The position numbers and the translations under genes were made by a program. The notes beneath the pieces are model-generated. The model worked only from the letters and a program-made list of their open reading frames with translations, was not told the DNA's origin and did no database searches. From Pleodorina starrii (lineage: Eukaryota; Chlorophyta; Chlorophyceae; Chlamydomonadales; Volvocaceae): a stretch of DNA of 64,000 nt. The DNA lies in assembly GCA_030267565.1 (NCBI GenBank), contig BRXU01000008.1, positions 2,232,001 to 2,296,000 on the forward strand, read 5' to 3'. Below, piece after piece: positions 1 to 9,969 of the stretch; positions within the stretch are counted from its first letter, which is position 1; each line of letters begins with the position of its first letter.

Positions 1-505
1 ACATAATCATAATGTTTATTGTTAAGAAATAACAAATAACAGTGACAAATGGCAGTGGATGGGCCTTTGCTGGCATTTGGATCCAAAATCCACCCGACGC
101 AACGAATGCGTTTTTTCTAGTATCCTGCCACCACCTCTTCAAAGCTTTCATTTTCATGCTCCCCTTTCACGTAGCAGGGCAAACATTCTTGGGCCCCAAC
201 GTGGCCCCACGGGTCCTTTGCCAGCACGCGCTTGCCAAGTGCCATATGAACGAAAACGATTGGGACCAGCTATTCAGACTCGTTCAGCATTAGGCTGCGC
301 GGCATGATGCTATGGACGGGCACCCTTGATAGCCGTCTACCACCCATTGAACTGCGCGGCACCCAATCAGGGGGAGCTCGAAGGCACAACCGCTCACGAG
401 TGACTCATGAATTGGACGGCCATGCCCAACACGGGCAGTGACAAGGGGTGTCGGCTTCCTTGAAGCCGGAAAAAGGGCGGGGCCCCACTAAATCCGTACG
501 GGTGG
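1..505. repeat. Dispersed repeat, copy A (cut by the window edge)
   Basis: Bases 1-441 match 8147-8602 at high identity with small indels; landmarks are the AT-rich opening, the GGATCC site near 79 and the motif at 420-440. After about 441 copy A runs straight into the 65-base module ending at the CCGTACGGGT motif, also present at 4331-4402 and, inverted, at 5652-5730. Copy B continues instead into the upstream part of that module. Copy A therefore seems to have lost an internal segment. Short open frames in it are not conserved between the copies, so I infer a non-coding mobile or dispersed repeat. Its left end lies outside the window. Confidence 0.75.
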
Positions 506-1213
506 AGTTGGAGGGCTGGTGACTTTACACTCATGCTGTTGCACATTGTTATTATGATACCTTCCTTGAGGTGTGTACACCAATTACCACCTTCACGAGG
601 GCCACGATCGATACACGGTGGTTTATAAGACCTTCACAAGCAGAACAATACTGAAGGGATATGCTCCTTAACCAACGTCAATCGACACGTGACAGTGTCA
701 GGACCTCATCAACCCTGTCCTCCTCATCAACCTCATCAACCCTGTCCTCCGTGAACACTGCCATCGTGCATTGATACAGTGCTCTCGACGCTGATATCGT
801 AGCTCGGCTCCTTCTCGTCCTCTATGGATAGCAACTGTAGCCGGGGTATGGTGGTGGGTAGGCGGACGAGCAGCGGCTGTGCGGCCAGAGCCATCTGCCG
901 TAAAATGCCTCCATCAACACACGCACTCGGTATTCGTATCTACAAAAGCATGCCCGCTCCTGACAATCAGCCTGTCACCCTCCTCCACTTCACATGTTAA
1001 TGAAACAGATTCGAACCCTTTCGTCCCTTGAACATGGGTCGCCACTCAATTATACATCATGCTACTCCAACAGCATACTCACCTAACCATGTGGGTTTCA
1101 GTCCTCGTCTCGGATACCCCCCCCCCCCCCCCAAACACGCCCCCGAATATTGCGAAACCTACAAACCCTCCCCCAACCTTTCCCCCGGATTCCTGGCATC
1201 CCCTCATCGTAAT
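506..1213. other. No gene seen; simple sequence
   Basis: I see no supported gene here. There is a short direct repeat of CTCATCAACC/CTGTCCTCC units at about 700-752 and a run of 16 C at 1117-1132. The stretch lies downstream of the minus-strand Helitron remnant and may be its 3' flank. Confidence 0.5.
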
Positions 1214-2711
1214 CTAATCGCTGCTCTCATCCTGTTCGCCGCCGTCCTCATCACTCCCCTCATCGTCCTCGCTCTCGTCGGTGTCGCCCTCGTCGGTCTC
1301 GTCCTCATCCTCCACACTGTCGGAGCCCTCGTCCGCCAACGTCGACGAGTCTGCGTACACGTGAAGCGACAGAGATTGGTGTTAAAGGGCACGTAACGTT
1401 CCAAACAGCAGGCCCTACATCACACACGATCGGACATCCTTTCCTCGACCCCAACGCAACAACATGCACACACGACTCCCCAGAATTATCTCCTCACAAG
1501 TGCGAATAGGCAAGTACATCCCGCCCCTCCCACCTTGTCTCACCCGCCCGCCAAGCGACCGTCCCCGGCACCCTCTGCTTGATCTTCGGCGGCACGTTGT
1601 CCCGTGTCGTCGTCCCCCTCCCCCTCCGTGTCGGTGTCAACACGATGCCTGCGAGGAGCCATGCGCAGGGACAATGGTGGTCACCGTACAAACATATACA
1701 CACGGTGTACATCCCAAGGCATCATAAGCTTGACCACCAGCATACCAACCGCCCCTGGAGAAGGCCTTTATCGAATGAACCCATATTCAAGCTGGTACCT
1801 ACCTCTTACGGCGAGCTCCCGCCACATTAATATCGTCGAAGTCTTGAAGTTCCGGGCCCGCGTCGGGACCTCCTTCCATCCCACCAGCGTCGCCAGCGCT
1901 GTGCCTACAGGGTGCACCATTTAATTTCAGGAGCCGTGTCATACAACAATTCCTATTCAGTTGCTACCAGTATCCCGCCCGACCGTCCATTCCCAATTGT
2001 CTAAGCTAAATTCCCCAGGGAAATGTATCAATATACAGCCTACCTGGTCAGCTTGTCGCGGACCCCCCCTGGGAGTTGCTCCTTGGGGTCGTAGATGTTA
2101 CTGGCCACATTCACCTCCTCGTTGGGGTTGGCGTTGGCGCGGAAGGCGCCGCTGGCGGCGATGACGGCCCGGCGGGCTCTCGGCAGCGTGCTGAGCTTCA
2201 CGAACGCCCGGGTGCTGCCGCGCAGGTGAAGGGTGCTGCCCAACTGCAGGTACGTGGCCTCCTGCATGCTGATCTCGCGCTGGGACATGACCGCCATGCA
2301 AGCGCGCCGCAGCTGATGCTGCGGTGGAGCATCCTCCGGCAGAGCGCAGAGCGCCTGGCGGATGGTGTCCCGCACGCCGTCCGTCTCCGATTTGGTCAGG
2401 TACGCAGTGACGTAGGCGGCAGCGCCTGCGGCATGCCCGATGAGCTGGATGTCCATGTTCGCGCTCCACAGCTTCAGCAGCTCCGGGCAGTAGGCGCACA
2501 CCATGCTGTCGGCCCCAGCACGCGCCGTTATGTAGGAGTCCCCGCGGCGCAGGTCGTCATCGCCCTCCCGGCGCAGCCGCGTCTCGGGGCACGGCTGCTT
2601 TGGGAACCGGAAGCGACACGGCCGGCCGTTGCCGCCGCCGCAGGTAAAGGTGTGCCGGTGGATTTGGTACCGCAGCACCTTGCCGTGCAGGTCTGGCGCC
2701 TTGCCGAGATT
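1214..2711 (-). pseudogene. Helitron Rep (rolling-circle transposase) remnant, spliced
   Basis: The largest exon (about 2699-2044, minus) encodes the C-terminal part of a Helitron-type HUH Rep. It has the RYQIHRHTFTC motif, a C-R-F-x-F-P segment, LWSANMDIQ, and AYVTAYLTK, which gives two tyrosines four residues apart as in Helitron catalytic pairs. It then has SQREISMQEATYL, the usual linker before the helicase. The frame is closed by TAA at 2714-2712. The first HUH half is absent, so the gene is 5' truncated. GT-AG borders allow joins to 1904-1803 and 1648-about 1544 in matching phase, then to an acidic last exon (1350-1214) ending in TAG. The junction into the last exon is uncertain because the obvious donor gives the wrong phase. 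No helicase domain is present, so I read it as a decayed fragment. Confidence 0.7.
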
Positions 2712-2756
2712 TTAGGCATTCCAGTTATTTATTACTATTTATTAGCTAATTGCTAG

Positions 2757-3312
2757 TAGGTCCGTCGGCAAGATGTGCAGTATTGGGAACAAATAACGGA
2801 GTTGCTCGCGCGTTGCCGGAGGCCAACGTCACAAGTCATGGGGCTCGTCGATCGGGCGAATAACTGTTTGTGACCTAAATTCAATTCAAAGGTCTGGGAA
2901 ATTTCGAGGGAATCCGCCGCTGACTCGCTAGCGGAGTCGTCAGCAAGGCCCGCCGGCGCCGCGCGAATCGCATGCGTGCATCGATCGAAGTACGGCATCA
3001 TTTCCAAGGCGAGCGACGCCCTCGTCTAGTACGTGGTAACAAAGTAGGTATTTGTTGCTAGTTAGGAGGTCCGTCGGCAAGATGTGGAGTATAAGGAACA
3101 AACAACGGCGTCGCTCGCGCGTTGCCGGAGGCCAACGTCGCAAGTCATGGGGCCCGCCGATCAAGTGAATAGTCCTAAATTCAATTCAAAGGTCTGTGAA
3201 ATTTCGAGGGAATCTGCCGCAGATTCGCTAGCGGAGTCGTCAGCAAGGCCCGCCGGCGCCGCGCGAGTCGCATGAGCGCATCGATTGAAGTACGGGATGA
3301 TTTCCATAGCGA
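2757..3312. repeat. Direct duplication, about 311-base period
   Basis: Bases 2757-3012 recur at about 3068-3312 with some 10-15% differences. Both copies start GGTCCGTCGGCAAGATGTG, share CTAAATTCAATTCAAAGGTC and end in CGCTAGCGGAGTCGTCAGCA followed by a GC-rich block. The second copy runs directly into the left arm of the foldback element. No coding frame is conserved between copies. Confidence 0.75.
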
Positions 3313-5335
3313 GCGGCAAGGACGTCAAGTGTCGATATTACTGCTCATAGACAGCCCGAGCTTTATTCACGAAATGCCTGCGGCTTCAGCAATGCGCCCC
3401 ACGTATAGCATCGCGCTCTATCTATCTAGGCACTGTGTAACTCTACTTCCGGCAAGCGCATTGGCTGAAAGTTATTTGACAGTAGACATGGAGCGTATCA
3501 TTCACATATCACGCAGGCTGGCTTGCCAATAGAAGGACAGCGGAACTGTTAGTTTGCGGCGGGGGCCGCGACGACATGCACTTGCCGGCGAGAGTGCACA
3601 GGCTTCGCTACCGAGGTATTTGCCGTATCGTAGAGCAGGCTTGACAACTTTAACATTAGGACCGGGACTGTGGAAGTCCCCTAGGTTGCCGACTGCATCG
3701 TGTGTGCATTGGCGGCTTGGCGTCCAACAACCAGCATTCTGCCCCTCATGGTTTGCTCCTTGCAAACTTTGTAATAGAAATGTGCGTCAAGTCGGTCGGA
3801 CCGGCAAGCAGAGCTGCTGTGGTGTGGTCGCGGGAAGAATGTTCGCAATGCAAACATAGTTGGTTGCTTGCCGAAACGAAGATTCATTTCACGCCGTCAT
3901 GTCATAATTCCACTGTAAGGAACGATGCATCTTCTGGAATTAATTCTAGGCCGAGAGGTGTTGGTTTGACCTCGGCCTCGGTGCATGGAGACTGCCAAAC
4001 TGGTTTGTACTCGTTCGGTGTTGGGTTCCAATAATAAATTTACCGTGCAATAAAGAATGTAATCTTTTACTTCTGCAGCCTTTCCGTTGGCCGAAAGTCT
4101 ACACTTGTCCAATTACTTCCATCCCACGTCCCACGCACGGACATGGGCAATCCTACAGGGCGGGGCCCCCCTGGGCGCTTCGCGCTGGGGCCCCGCCCAA
4201 AAAATGTTGCTCTCCACTACCGCGACCAGGGCTGTTGTGGGACCGAGCACTGCAGGGCGCTGCCCGTGGTGCCTCTTGATCGGGAGGCCAGGGTAAAGGT
4301 TGGGCCAACGACAGAGAAGTGCACTAAGGACAAGGGGTTGGTGTCGGCTTCCTTGAAGCCGGAAAAAGGGCGGGGCCCCGTTGAATCCGTACGGGTTAAG
4401 TTGAGTGCTAGGGCAGCGAGGGCGTCCAGCGCCCAGGGGGGCCCCGCCCTGTCGCCGTTAGGATTGCCCATGTCCGTGCCTGCCTGCCTGTGTAATAGGG
4501 CAAGTGCAGAATCTCAGCCAACGGAAACGCTATATAAGCAATATATTACATTCATTATTGCATGGTAAATCTATTATATGAAACCAACATTGTATGAGTA
4601 CAAACCAGTTCTGCAGTCTCCATGGACCGAGAGGCCGAGGTCAAACCAACGCCTCTCGGCCTATAATGAATTCCAGAAGATTCATCGTTCCTCAAAAAGG
4701 AAATCTGACATGACGGCGTGAAATGAATCTTCGTTTCGGCAACCAACTTCATTTGGATTGCGAACATTCTCCCCGCGAACACACCACAGCAGCTCTGCTA
4801 GCCGGTCCGACCGACTTGACGCATATTACTATAACAACAAAGGTTACAAGGGACAAACCATGAGGGGCGAACTGCTGGTTGTCGGACGCCAAGCCGCAAA
4901 TTGCACGCACGATGCGGCGGTCTTCTGCGGGCCGCCCAACAAGTGCAGTCGGCAACCTAGGGGACTGCTACATTCCCTGTCCTAATGTTAAAGTTGTCAA
5001 GCCTCCTCTATGGCGAATACCTCGGTAGTGAAGCCTGCGCACTCTCGTCGGCAAGTGCATGCATGTTGTCGTCGCGACCCTCGCAAACAGTTCCGCTGTC
5101 CTTCTATTTGCAAGTCAGCCTGCTCCACGAATAATCCACTCCATGTCTACTGTCAAGCAACTTCAGCCAAGCAATGCGCTCGCGGGCAGACTTGCATACA
5201 CAGTGCCGAGACAGAGCGCGATGCTATACATGGGGCGGATTGCTGAAGCCGCAGGCATTTCGGATATAAAGCTCTGGCTGTCTATCAGCAGGACTGTCAG
5301 GACACTCTCACACTTGACGCCCTTGCCGCCCTAGC
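3310..5335. mobile_element. Large foldback (long inverted repeat) element
   Basis: The left arm, about 3310-4135, is the diverged reverse complement of about 4480-5335. Matching landmarks are GACGTCAAGTGT at 3324 versus the inverse near 5318, the AAATGCCTGCGGCTTCAGCAAT block (3373 and its complement near 5250), CGAGGTATTTGCC-type sequence (3618 versus 5020), and the CCGACTTGACGCA block (3786 versus 4808). The arms are about 0.8 kb each and the centre carries a separate small inverted-repeat element. No transposase frame is visible. I infer a non-autonomous foldback transposon or a palindromic rearrangement; the sequence alone does not decide between them. Confidence 0.75.
4133..4482. mobile_element. 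Small TIR element at the foldback centre
   Basis: The ends GCACGGACATGGGCAATCCT (4135) and AGGATTGCCCATGTCCGTG (4462) are inverted copies, followed inward by inverted AGGGCGGGGCCCC blocks. The interior (4217-4335) is shared with 8622-8745, and 4331-4402 with 440-505 and, inverted, with 5652-5730. This is therefore the most complete copy of the dispersed module seen in this window. Confidence 0.65.
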
Positions 5336-5338
5336 ACT

Positions 5339-5655
5339 CAGCTTATGGCGGATTACAGTTCGAATTGTGGATTTTCCGCTGTCCTTGTAAGCTGGTGGAA
5401 GTGGAAGTGAAAGTGCGAAAGTGGGTTCTGGAGCGGCGGATTGGCGCACGGCGTGGTCCTCACGCCTCCCGCTTTTCAGCAGCTGATCAAGCAAAGTGCC
5501 TGCTTTCTGCCAGCAAAAATTTGGAGGCGTGAGCTGGTGTGAGGACCCCAGTCCACGCGCTCCAGAACCCACTTTCGCACTTTCACTTCCACTTCCGGCA
5601 GCTTACAAGGACAGCGGAAAATCCACAATTCGAACTGTAATCCGCCATAATAACC
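5339..5655. mobile_element. Second, MITE-like inverted-repeat element
   Basis: The outer arms 5344-5440 and 5553-5655 are inverted copies (GGCGGATTACAGTTCGAATTG versus its complement; CACTTTCGCACTTTCACTTCC in the middle). The inner GTGGTCCTCACGCCTCC (5452) pairs with GGAGGCGTGAG (5522). The loop of about 50 bases has no coding potential. It abuts the large foldback on the left and a fragment of the dispersed module (5655-5730, ending with the GGTTGGTGTCGGC-type motif inverted) on the right. Confidence 0.7.
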
Positions 5656-5886
5656 CGTACGGATTGAACGGGGCCCGCGGGCCCCGCCCTTTTTCCGGCT
5701 TCAAGGAAGCCGACACCAACCCCTTGTCCATCGACGACCAACCCACCTCTTTGGATACGTTCTTGGGGCTTCTGCTTACACCAAGCCTTGCGGAAGGCCG
5801 CTTCCATCTGACAAGTTCGGCATTACGCTTTCGCATAAAGGCGCAGGAATTCTTGAGCGTACGTTGAATGATATAGGCGCAAAAAA

Positions 5887-7937
5887 ATGTTCCAGTCGGT
5901 CACTCTGCGTACACCAGACGGCTCGAGGATTTGGCTGCCGGGCATCGTGGCGTGCATTGCGCACCATCTGCCAGCTAACGAAGTGGCAAGCACATTACGA
6001 CTGATAGACAAGACGACATCGCAACAGTTCGCACACAAGACCTTGCGGCTCTCGCTTCCGTCACCCATCCACGTGTTCCGGGAGCGCTGGGGCCGCCCGG
6101 GCGCTTTTCGCTCGTTGTCTCACACGCAGCGGCTGCAGCTGCTGCGCCTGACGGCGGCAAGCGGCAGCGTCGCCAACCTGGAGGTTGCCCTGGTCAGTGC
6201 GGGTCTTGATCTTCAGTGCGAGCTGCTCGAGGCCGCCGCAGCCGCGGGCCAGCTCGACATGTGCAAGGTGCTGCGTGCGCGAGGCTGCCTCTGGGGTGAT
6301 TCTCTGTCAGCCGCGGCGAAGGCCGGCCATCGGCACGTGTGCGAGTGGATGTTGGCCAGCGGCTGCCGCGTGGACTCGTACGTCGTTTGCTCAGCTGCCT
6401 GGGGCGGGCAGGAGGACCTTACGCAGTGGCTGCTGACGGAGTTGCAGGGCCGTCCCAACGACGATGTGTATGATCTCTGTCGGTCATTGTTGGAGGCCGC
6501 GGCGAAGTACTTGAGCCTGGCGGCGCTGCAGCGGCTGTGGCAGCAACTCATGGCAGGGCGCCACGGCAGCGAACGGCAGCAGCAGCTTGAGCAGCTCGAT
6601 GAGGAGGATCGGGGTCTCATCCTGGCGGCCGCGGCCGGCAGCACCACGCCCGATTGGCAGGCCAAAGTGGAGTGGATGGAGGGGCTGGGCTACCCCCGCA
6701 CAGCAAGGGCGTGCGAGTCCGCTGTCCGGGCTGGTGACGGCGATGCAGTGGTGGCGCGTCTGCAGTGGCTGCACGGCCGGGGCTACCCCCTGGAGGCGGC
6801 GGTGGCGGACGCTGCGGTCAATCTCGGCAATCTTGCCACCCTGCGTTTCCTGGTGGAGCAAGCGGGGTTGCGGCCCACCAATGATCAGTTCCCCGTGACG
6901 GAAGCAGCCGCCCTGGGCCACCTGGCCGTACTGCAGTACCTGCACGCCAGCGGCTTGCCCGTCAACACCCGTTCTGTTGCGGAAGAGGCGGCCCGGGCGG
7001 GCCATCTGCCGCTGGTGGCCTGGGTGGTGGAGGGCCTGGGCGTCGCGCCCGCTGTCGACGCAGCTAGCTTGCTCGACTGCGCGGCGGCCAGCGGCAACCT
7101 TGAGCTGATGACCTGGCTTCACGTTCGCGGCTGGGCTATGGGCCGCAGGGCCATCCCCAACGGCGCCGCAAGCGGCTGCGAAGAGGCGCTGGAGTGGCTG
7201 GTGGAGCGGGGCTGCCCCTTCCCGGTGGGTGTCGCTGTCCTCGTTTGTCACCACCATGACACGATGTACGATGCGCTCCGTGTGGCCCATCAGTTGTGGC
7301 CAACGATGGTTCATTTTGCATGCGCTGTGCCCAGCCAGGTCACTCGGCAGGCCCATTAGACGCGTGTACCGGGCCACCGTGTGTCGTACGTCCGTCGAGC
7401 TGCTCGAGAGGTGTTAGTCATGGCGTTGATGCCGTATTCAGATTCACATGTGCGCCTTCCGGGACAGAGTCACTGTCTGCCAAGCTGCCAAAGTGCGGCG
7501 CCGGGAAACTCCGCTGCCGGGGAGCTAGGCTGTGAGGCCACATGGGGGTTGCACCGTCCCTGACTGCCCAACCGCCTGTCCCTGCATTGATGTGCGTATG
7601 CACGGCAATCATGTATGTTCCTTGGCGGCCTCAGCTCGATGGCGGCGCCTACCTCGGAGCCGCCCGCAAGGGTGATCTGGCGATGCTCCGCTGCCTGCAC
7701 CGGCTGGGCTGCCCCTGGGGCCGCCCGGGGGAGCTGCTGGAGTACTGTATCTGCAACGAGGTCTCCGTCGCCGTGCTGCAGTGCCTGCTGGACTTGGGCT
7801 GCCCCGAAATGGACTGGGATGCTGCGGTCAAGTTGGTGGAGGGCTGGAGGGAGCAAAGGGAGCGCCACACGGCGCTGCTGGCATGGCTGGGCGAGCAGCA
7901 GCGGCGGCGGCGGTCGCCTGGGGCCCAAGGGGCCTAG
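5887..7937 (+). CDS. Ankyrin-repeat protein with F-box-like N-terminus
   Basis: Two exons, 5887-7224 and 7635-7937. The donor CCG|GTGGGT and acceptor CCTCAG|CTC are both phase 0, giving 546 aa. Residues about 15-45 (WLPGIVACIAHHLPANEV, then LRLIDK) look like a degenerate F-box. The rest is a series of ankyrin-type helices with recurring AAAGQLDMCKVLRARGC-like and GHLPLVAWVVEGLG-like units, and exon 2 adds DLAMLRCLHRLGCPWG. Without splicing, the frame ends at 7359 and loses the last repeats. Proteins of this layout are numerous in volvocine algae; they are presumed protein-interaction adaptors, possibly for ubiquitin ligases, but function is not established. The gene sits between repeat elements, starting about 150 bases after the last one. 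Confidence 0.8.
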
Positions 7938-8142
7938 CTCGCGGCAGACTTGCCTTGGAGCGCGGGGCAAATGTGGGTTGGGTGCGGCTTACCGTGTTGT
8001 CCGGTGCCGGGGGTCGGTAGGGCTGCCTCATAGTCACCCTTTCATGATGATCGGTGTGTGTATGTTGCGGGAGGGTGGAGGGGTGTGTGGTTCCGGAGCG
8101 AGAGCCGAACGTAGTGTGATGGCGGGAGCAGACGTTGGGTGC

Positions 8143-8745
8143 CGCATACATAATCATAATGTTTATTGTTTAGAAATAACAAATCACAGTGACAAATGGC
8201 AGTGGATGGGCCTTTGCTGGCATTTGGATCCAAAATCCACCCGACGCAACGAATGCATTTTTCTAGTATCCAGCCACCACCTCTTCAAAGCTTTCGTTTT
8301 CGTGCTTCCTTCTCACGTAGCAGGACAAACGTTCCGGGGCCCCAACGTGGCCCACGGGTCCTTTGCCAGCACCGCAGCACGCGCTTGCACAAGCTTGCCG
8401 TATCAACGAAAACGATTGGGGCAAGCTATTCAGACTCGTTCAGCATTAGGCTGCGCGGCATGATGCTATGGACGGGCACCCTTCTTAGCCGTCTACCACC
8501 CATTAAACTGCCAGGCACCCAACCAGGGAAAGCTCGAAGCCTCTCGAAGGCACAACCGCTCGCGGGCGGCTCATGAATTGGACGGCCATGCGCAACACGG
8601 GCAGCGAAAAAATTGTTGCTTACGCGACCAGGGCTGTTGTGGGACCGAGCACTGCAGGGCGCTGCCCGTGGTGCCTCTTGATCGGGAGGCCAGGGTAAAG
8701 GTTGGGCCAACGACAGAGAAGTGCGCTAAGGAAAAGGTTCTTTCT
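8143..8745. repeat. Dispersed repeat, copy B
   Basis: Bases 8147-8602 repeat 1-441 in the same orientation. The copy continues (8622-8745) with the block CGACCAGGGCTGTTGTGGG to GAGAAGTGCGCTAAGGA, which is also present at 4222-4335. It therefore retains the segment that copy A lacks, but stops before the CCGTACGGGT end. It starts about 200 bases after the ankyrin gene stop. Confidence 0.75.
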
Positions 8746-9969
8746 TTCCTCTCACCACGAGCCCCTGGGGGGATTGGGACCAGCGCCCTGGATGTCGGAA
8801 CGTGTTGGTTTGGCGGGCACTCCAGCGGGCGAAAGTCTTACACGGGAGCGGGCGAGTGGGGGAACCGAACTCGGAGACAATAATGGGCAGTTGGGCGGAT
8901 GGGGTAAGCGTAACGCAACGAAGGGAGGAGTGGGAGACGGGCGGGATATGCAAAGGAAGGACCTGTTGCTACAGTGTCGCAGCCAGGCTTACCAGCTCTT
9001 AACGCACGGGGAGCGTGCTGTCGCTTCGCCGAGGAAACATCGAGGTTTTCTTGGTACCCTCGCATAATGAAGCCGCGGGGAGAGGGGAGTCGCCATGCTG
9101 CAAAGCGTGCAAAGCTGCTGCAACCTGCAACCTGCAAGTGACCATGCGGTTCACCTGGGTTCACCCATTGGCAGCAAATTATGCCGAGTCGTTTTGTGCG
9201 CGGTGGAGCCCCTGCCGGTCCCCCTCATTGCAGCGCTGTTTGCGGGGTGCCTGGCAACATGCACCTGGGGCGCTGAGCGCAGCTGGGCGCATGGGGTACG
9301 TCTCGCAGGGCCTAGCCGGCTAGGGCCTAGCCGGCCTAGCCTCTGCTTCACAGGGTGCCACGTACGCGCTAGGAGAGCCGGCTGAATTCGGGGTCAGAAC
9401 GCGGTCCTTTCGGGTATCTACGGGATTTATGCCAGTGGACCTATGGATCCCAGTGGCGTCGGGCTATACGACGCGGTACAGCGCGGCACTTACAAGGCGA
9501 ACCGACTGCCACATCGGTTGCCAGCGGTACAGGCTAGACAGAATGTTGATCCTACCCCAGGGGCACCCTCTGAAGGGCGGCAAAAGCGTGCCGCCAGGCC
9601 CACCAACACCAAACCTTCACTGCCACCAGGCCCTACCAGGCCAACCAGTCCCCAGCCGCGCAACAGAGCCCACAGAACAGAAGAAACGCCAGGAGGCCCC
9701 CCGCCCAGCCCCGAGCCGGCACCAAGCAAGGAACGACTCAGCAGGGAAGGTCCCCTGAAGCTGTGCCAGGGAAGAGCTCTTTGTATAAACGTCCGATTGG
9801 GACGAGGTACGGCACTTGTCCGCGACCACTGGAAAAAGCGATACCAGCCAGTGTAACTGGGATGCCAGACATTCTGCTATGTTATCATAACGCTACCATA
9901 ACCTATGTGCGTAAATAAATAAACACAGGAACGGCCACAAAACGATGACCTTACACATTGCGCCGGTTG
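8746..9969. other. Intergenic; no convincing gene
   Basis: This is the upstream flank of the F-box gene. It contains short CTAGCCGG palindromic repeats at 9308-9340. An uninterrupted frame at 9443-9856 (ATG, 137 codons, Pro/Arg-rich centre) has no motif I recognise and could be chance in GC-rich DNA. Nothing else is supported. Confidence 0.4.

Noticed and set aside
9443..9856. A 137-codon plus-strand open frame
   Set aside because: Pro/Arg-rich without motifs, no splice or homology support; left unannotated as a gene.
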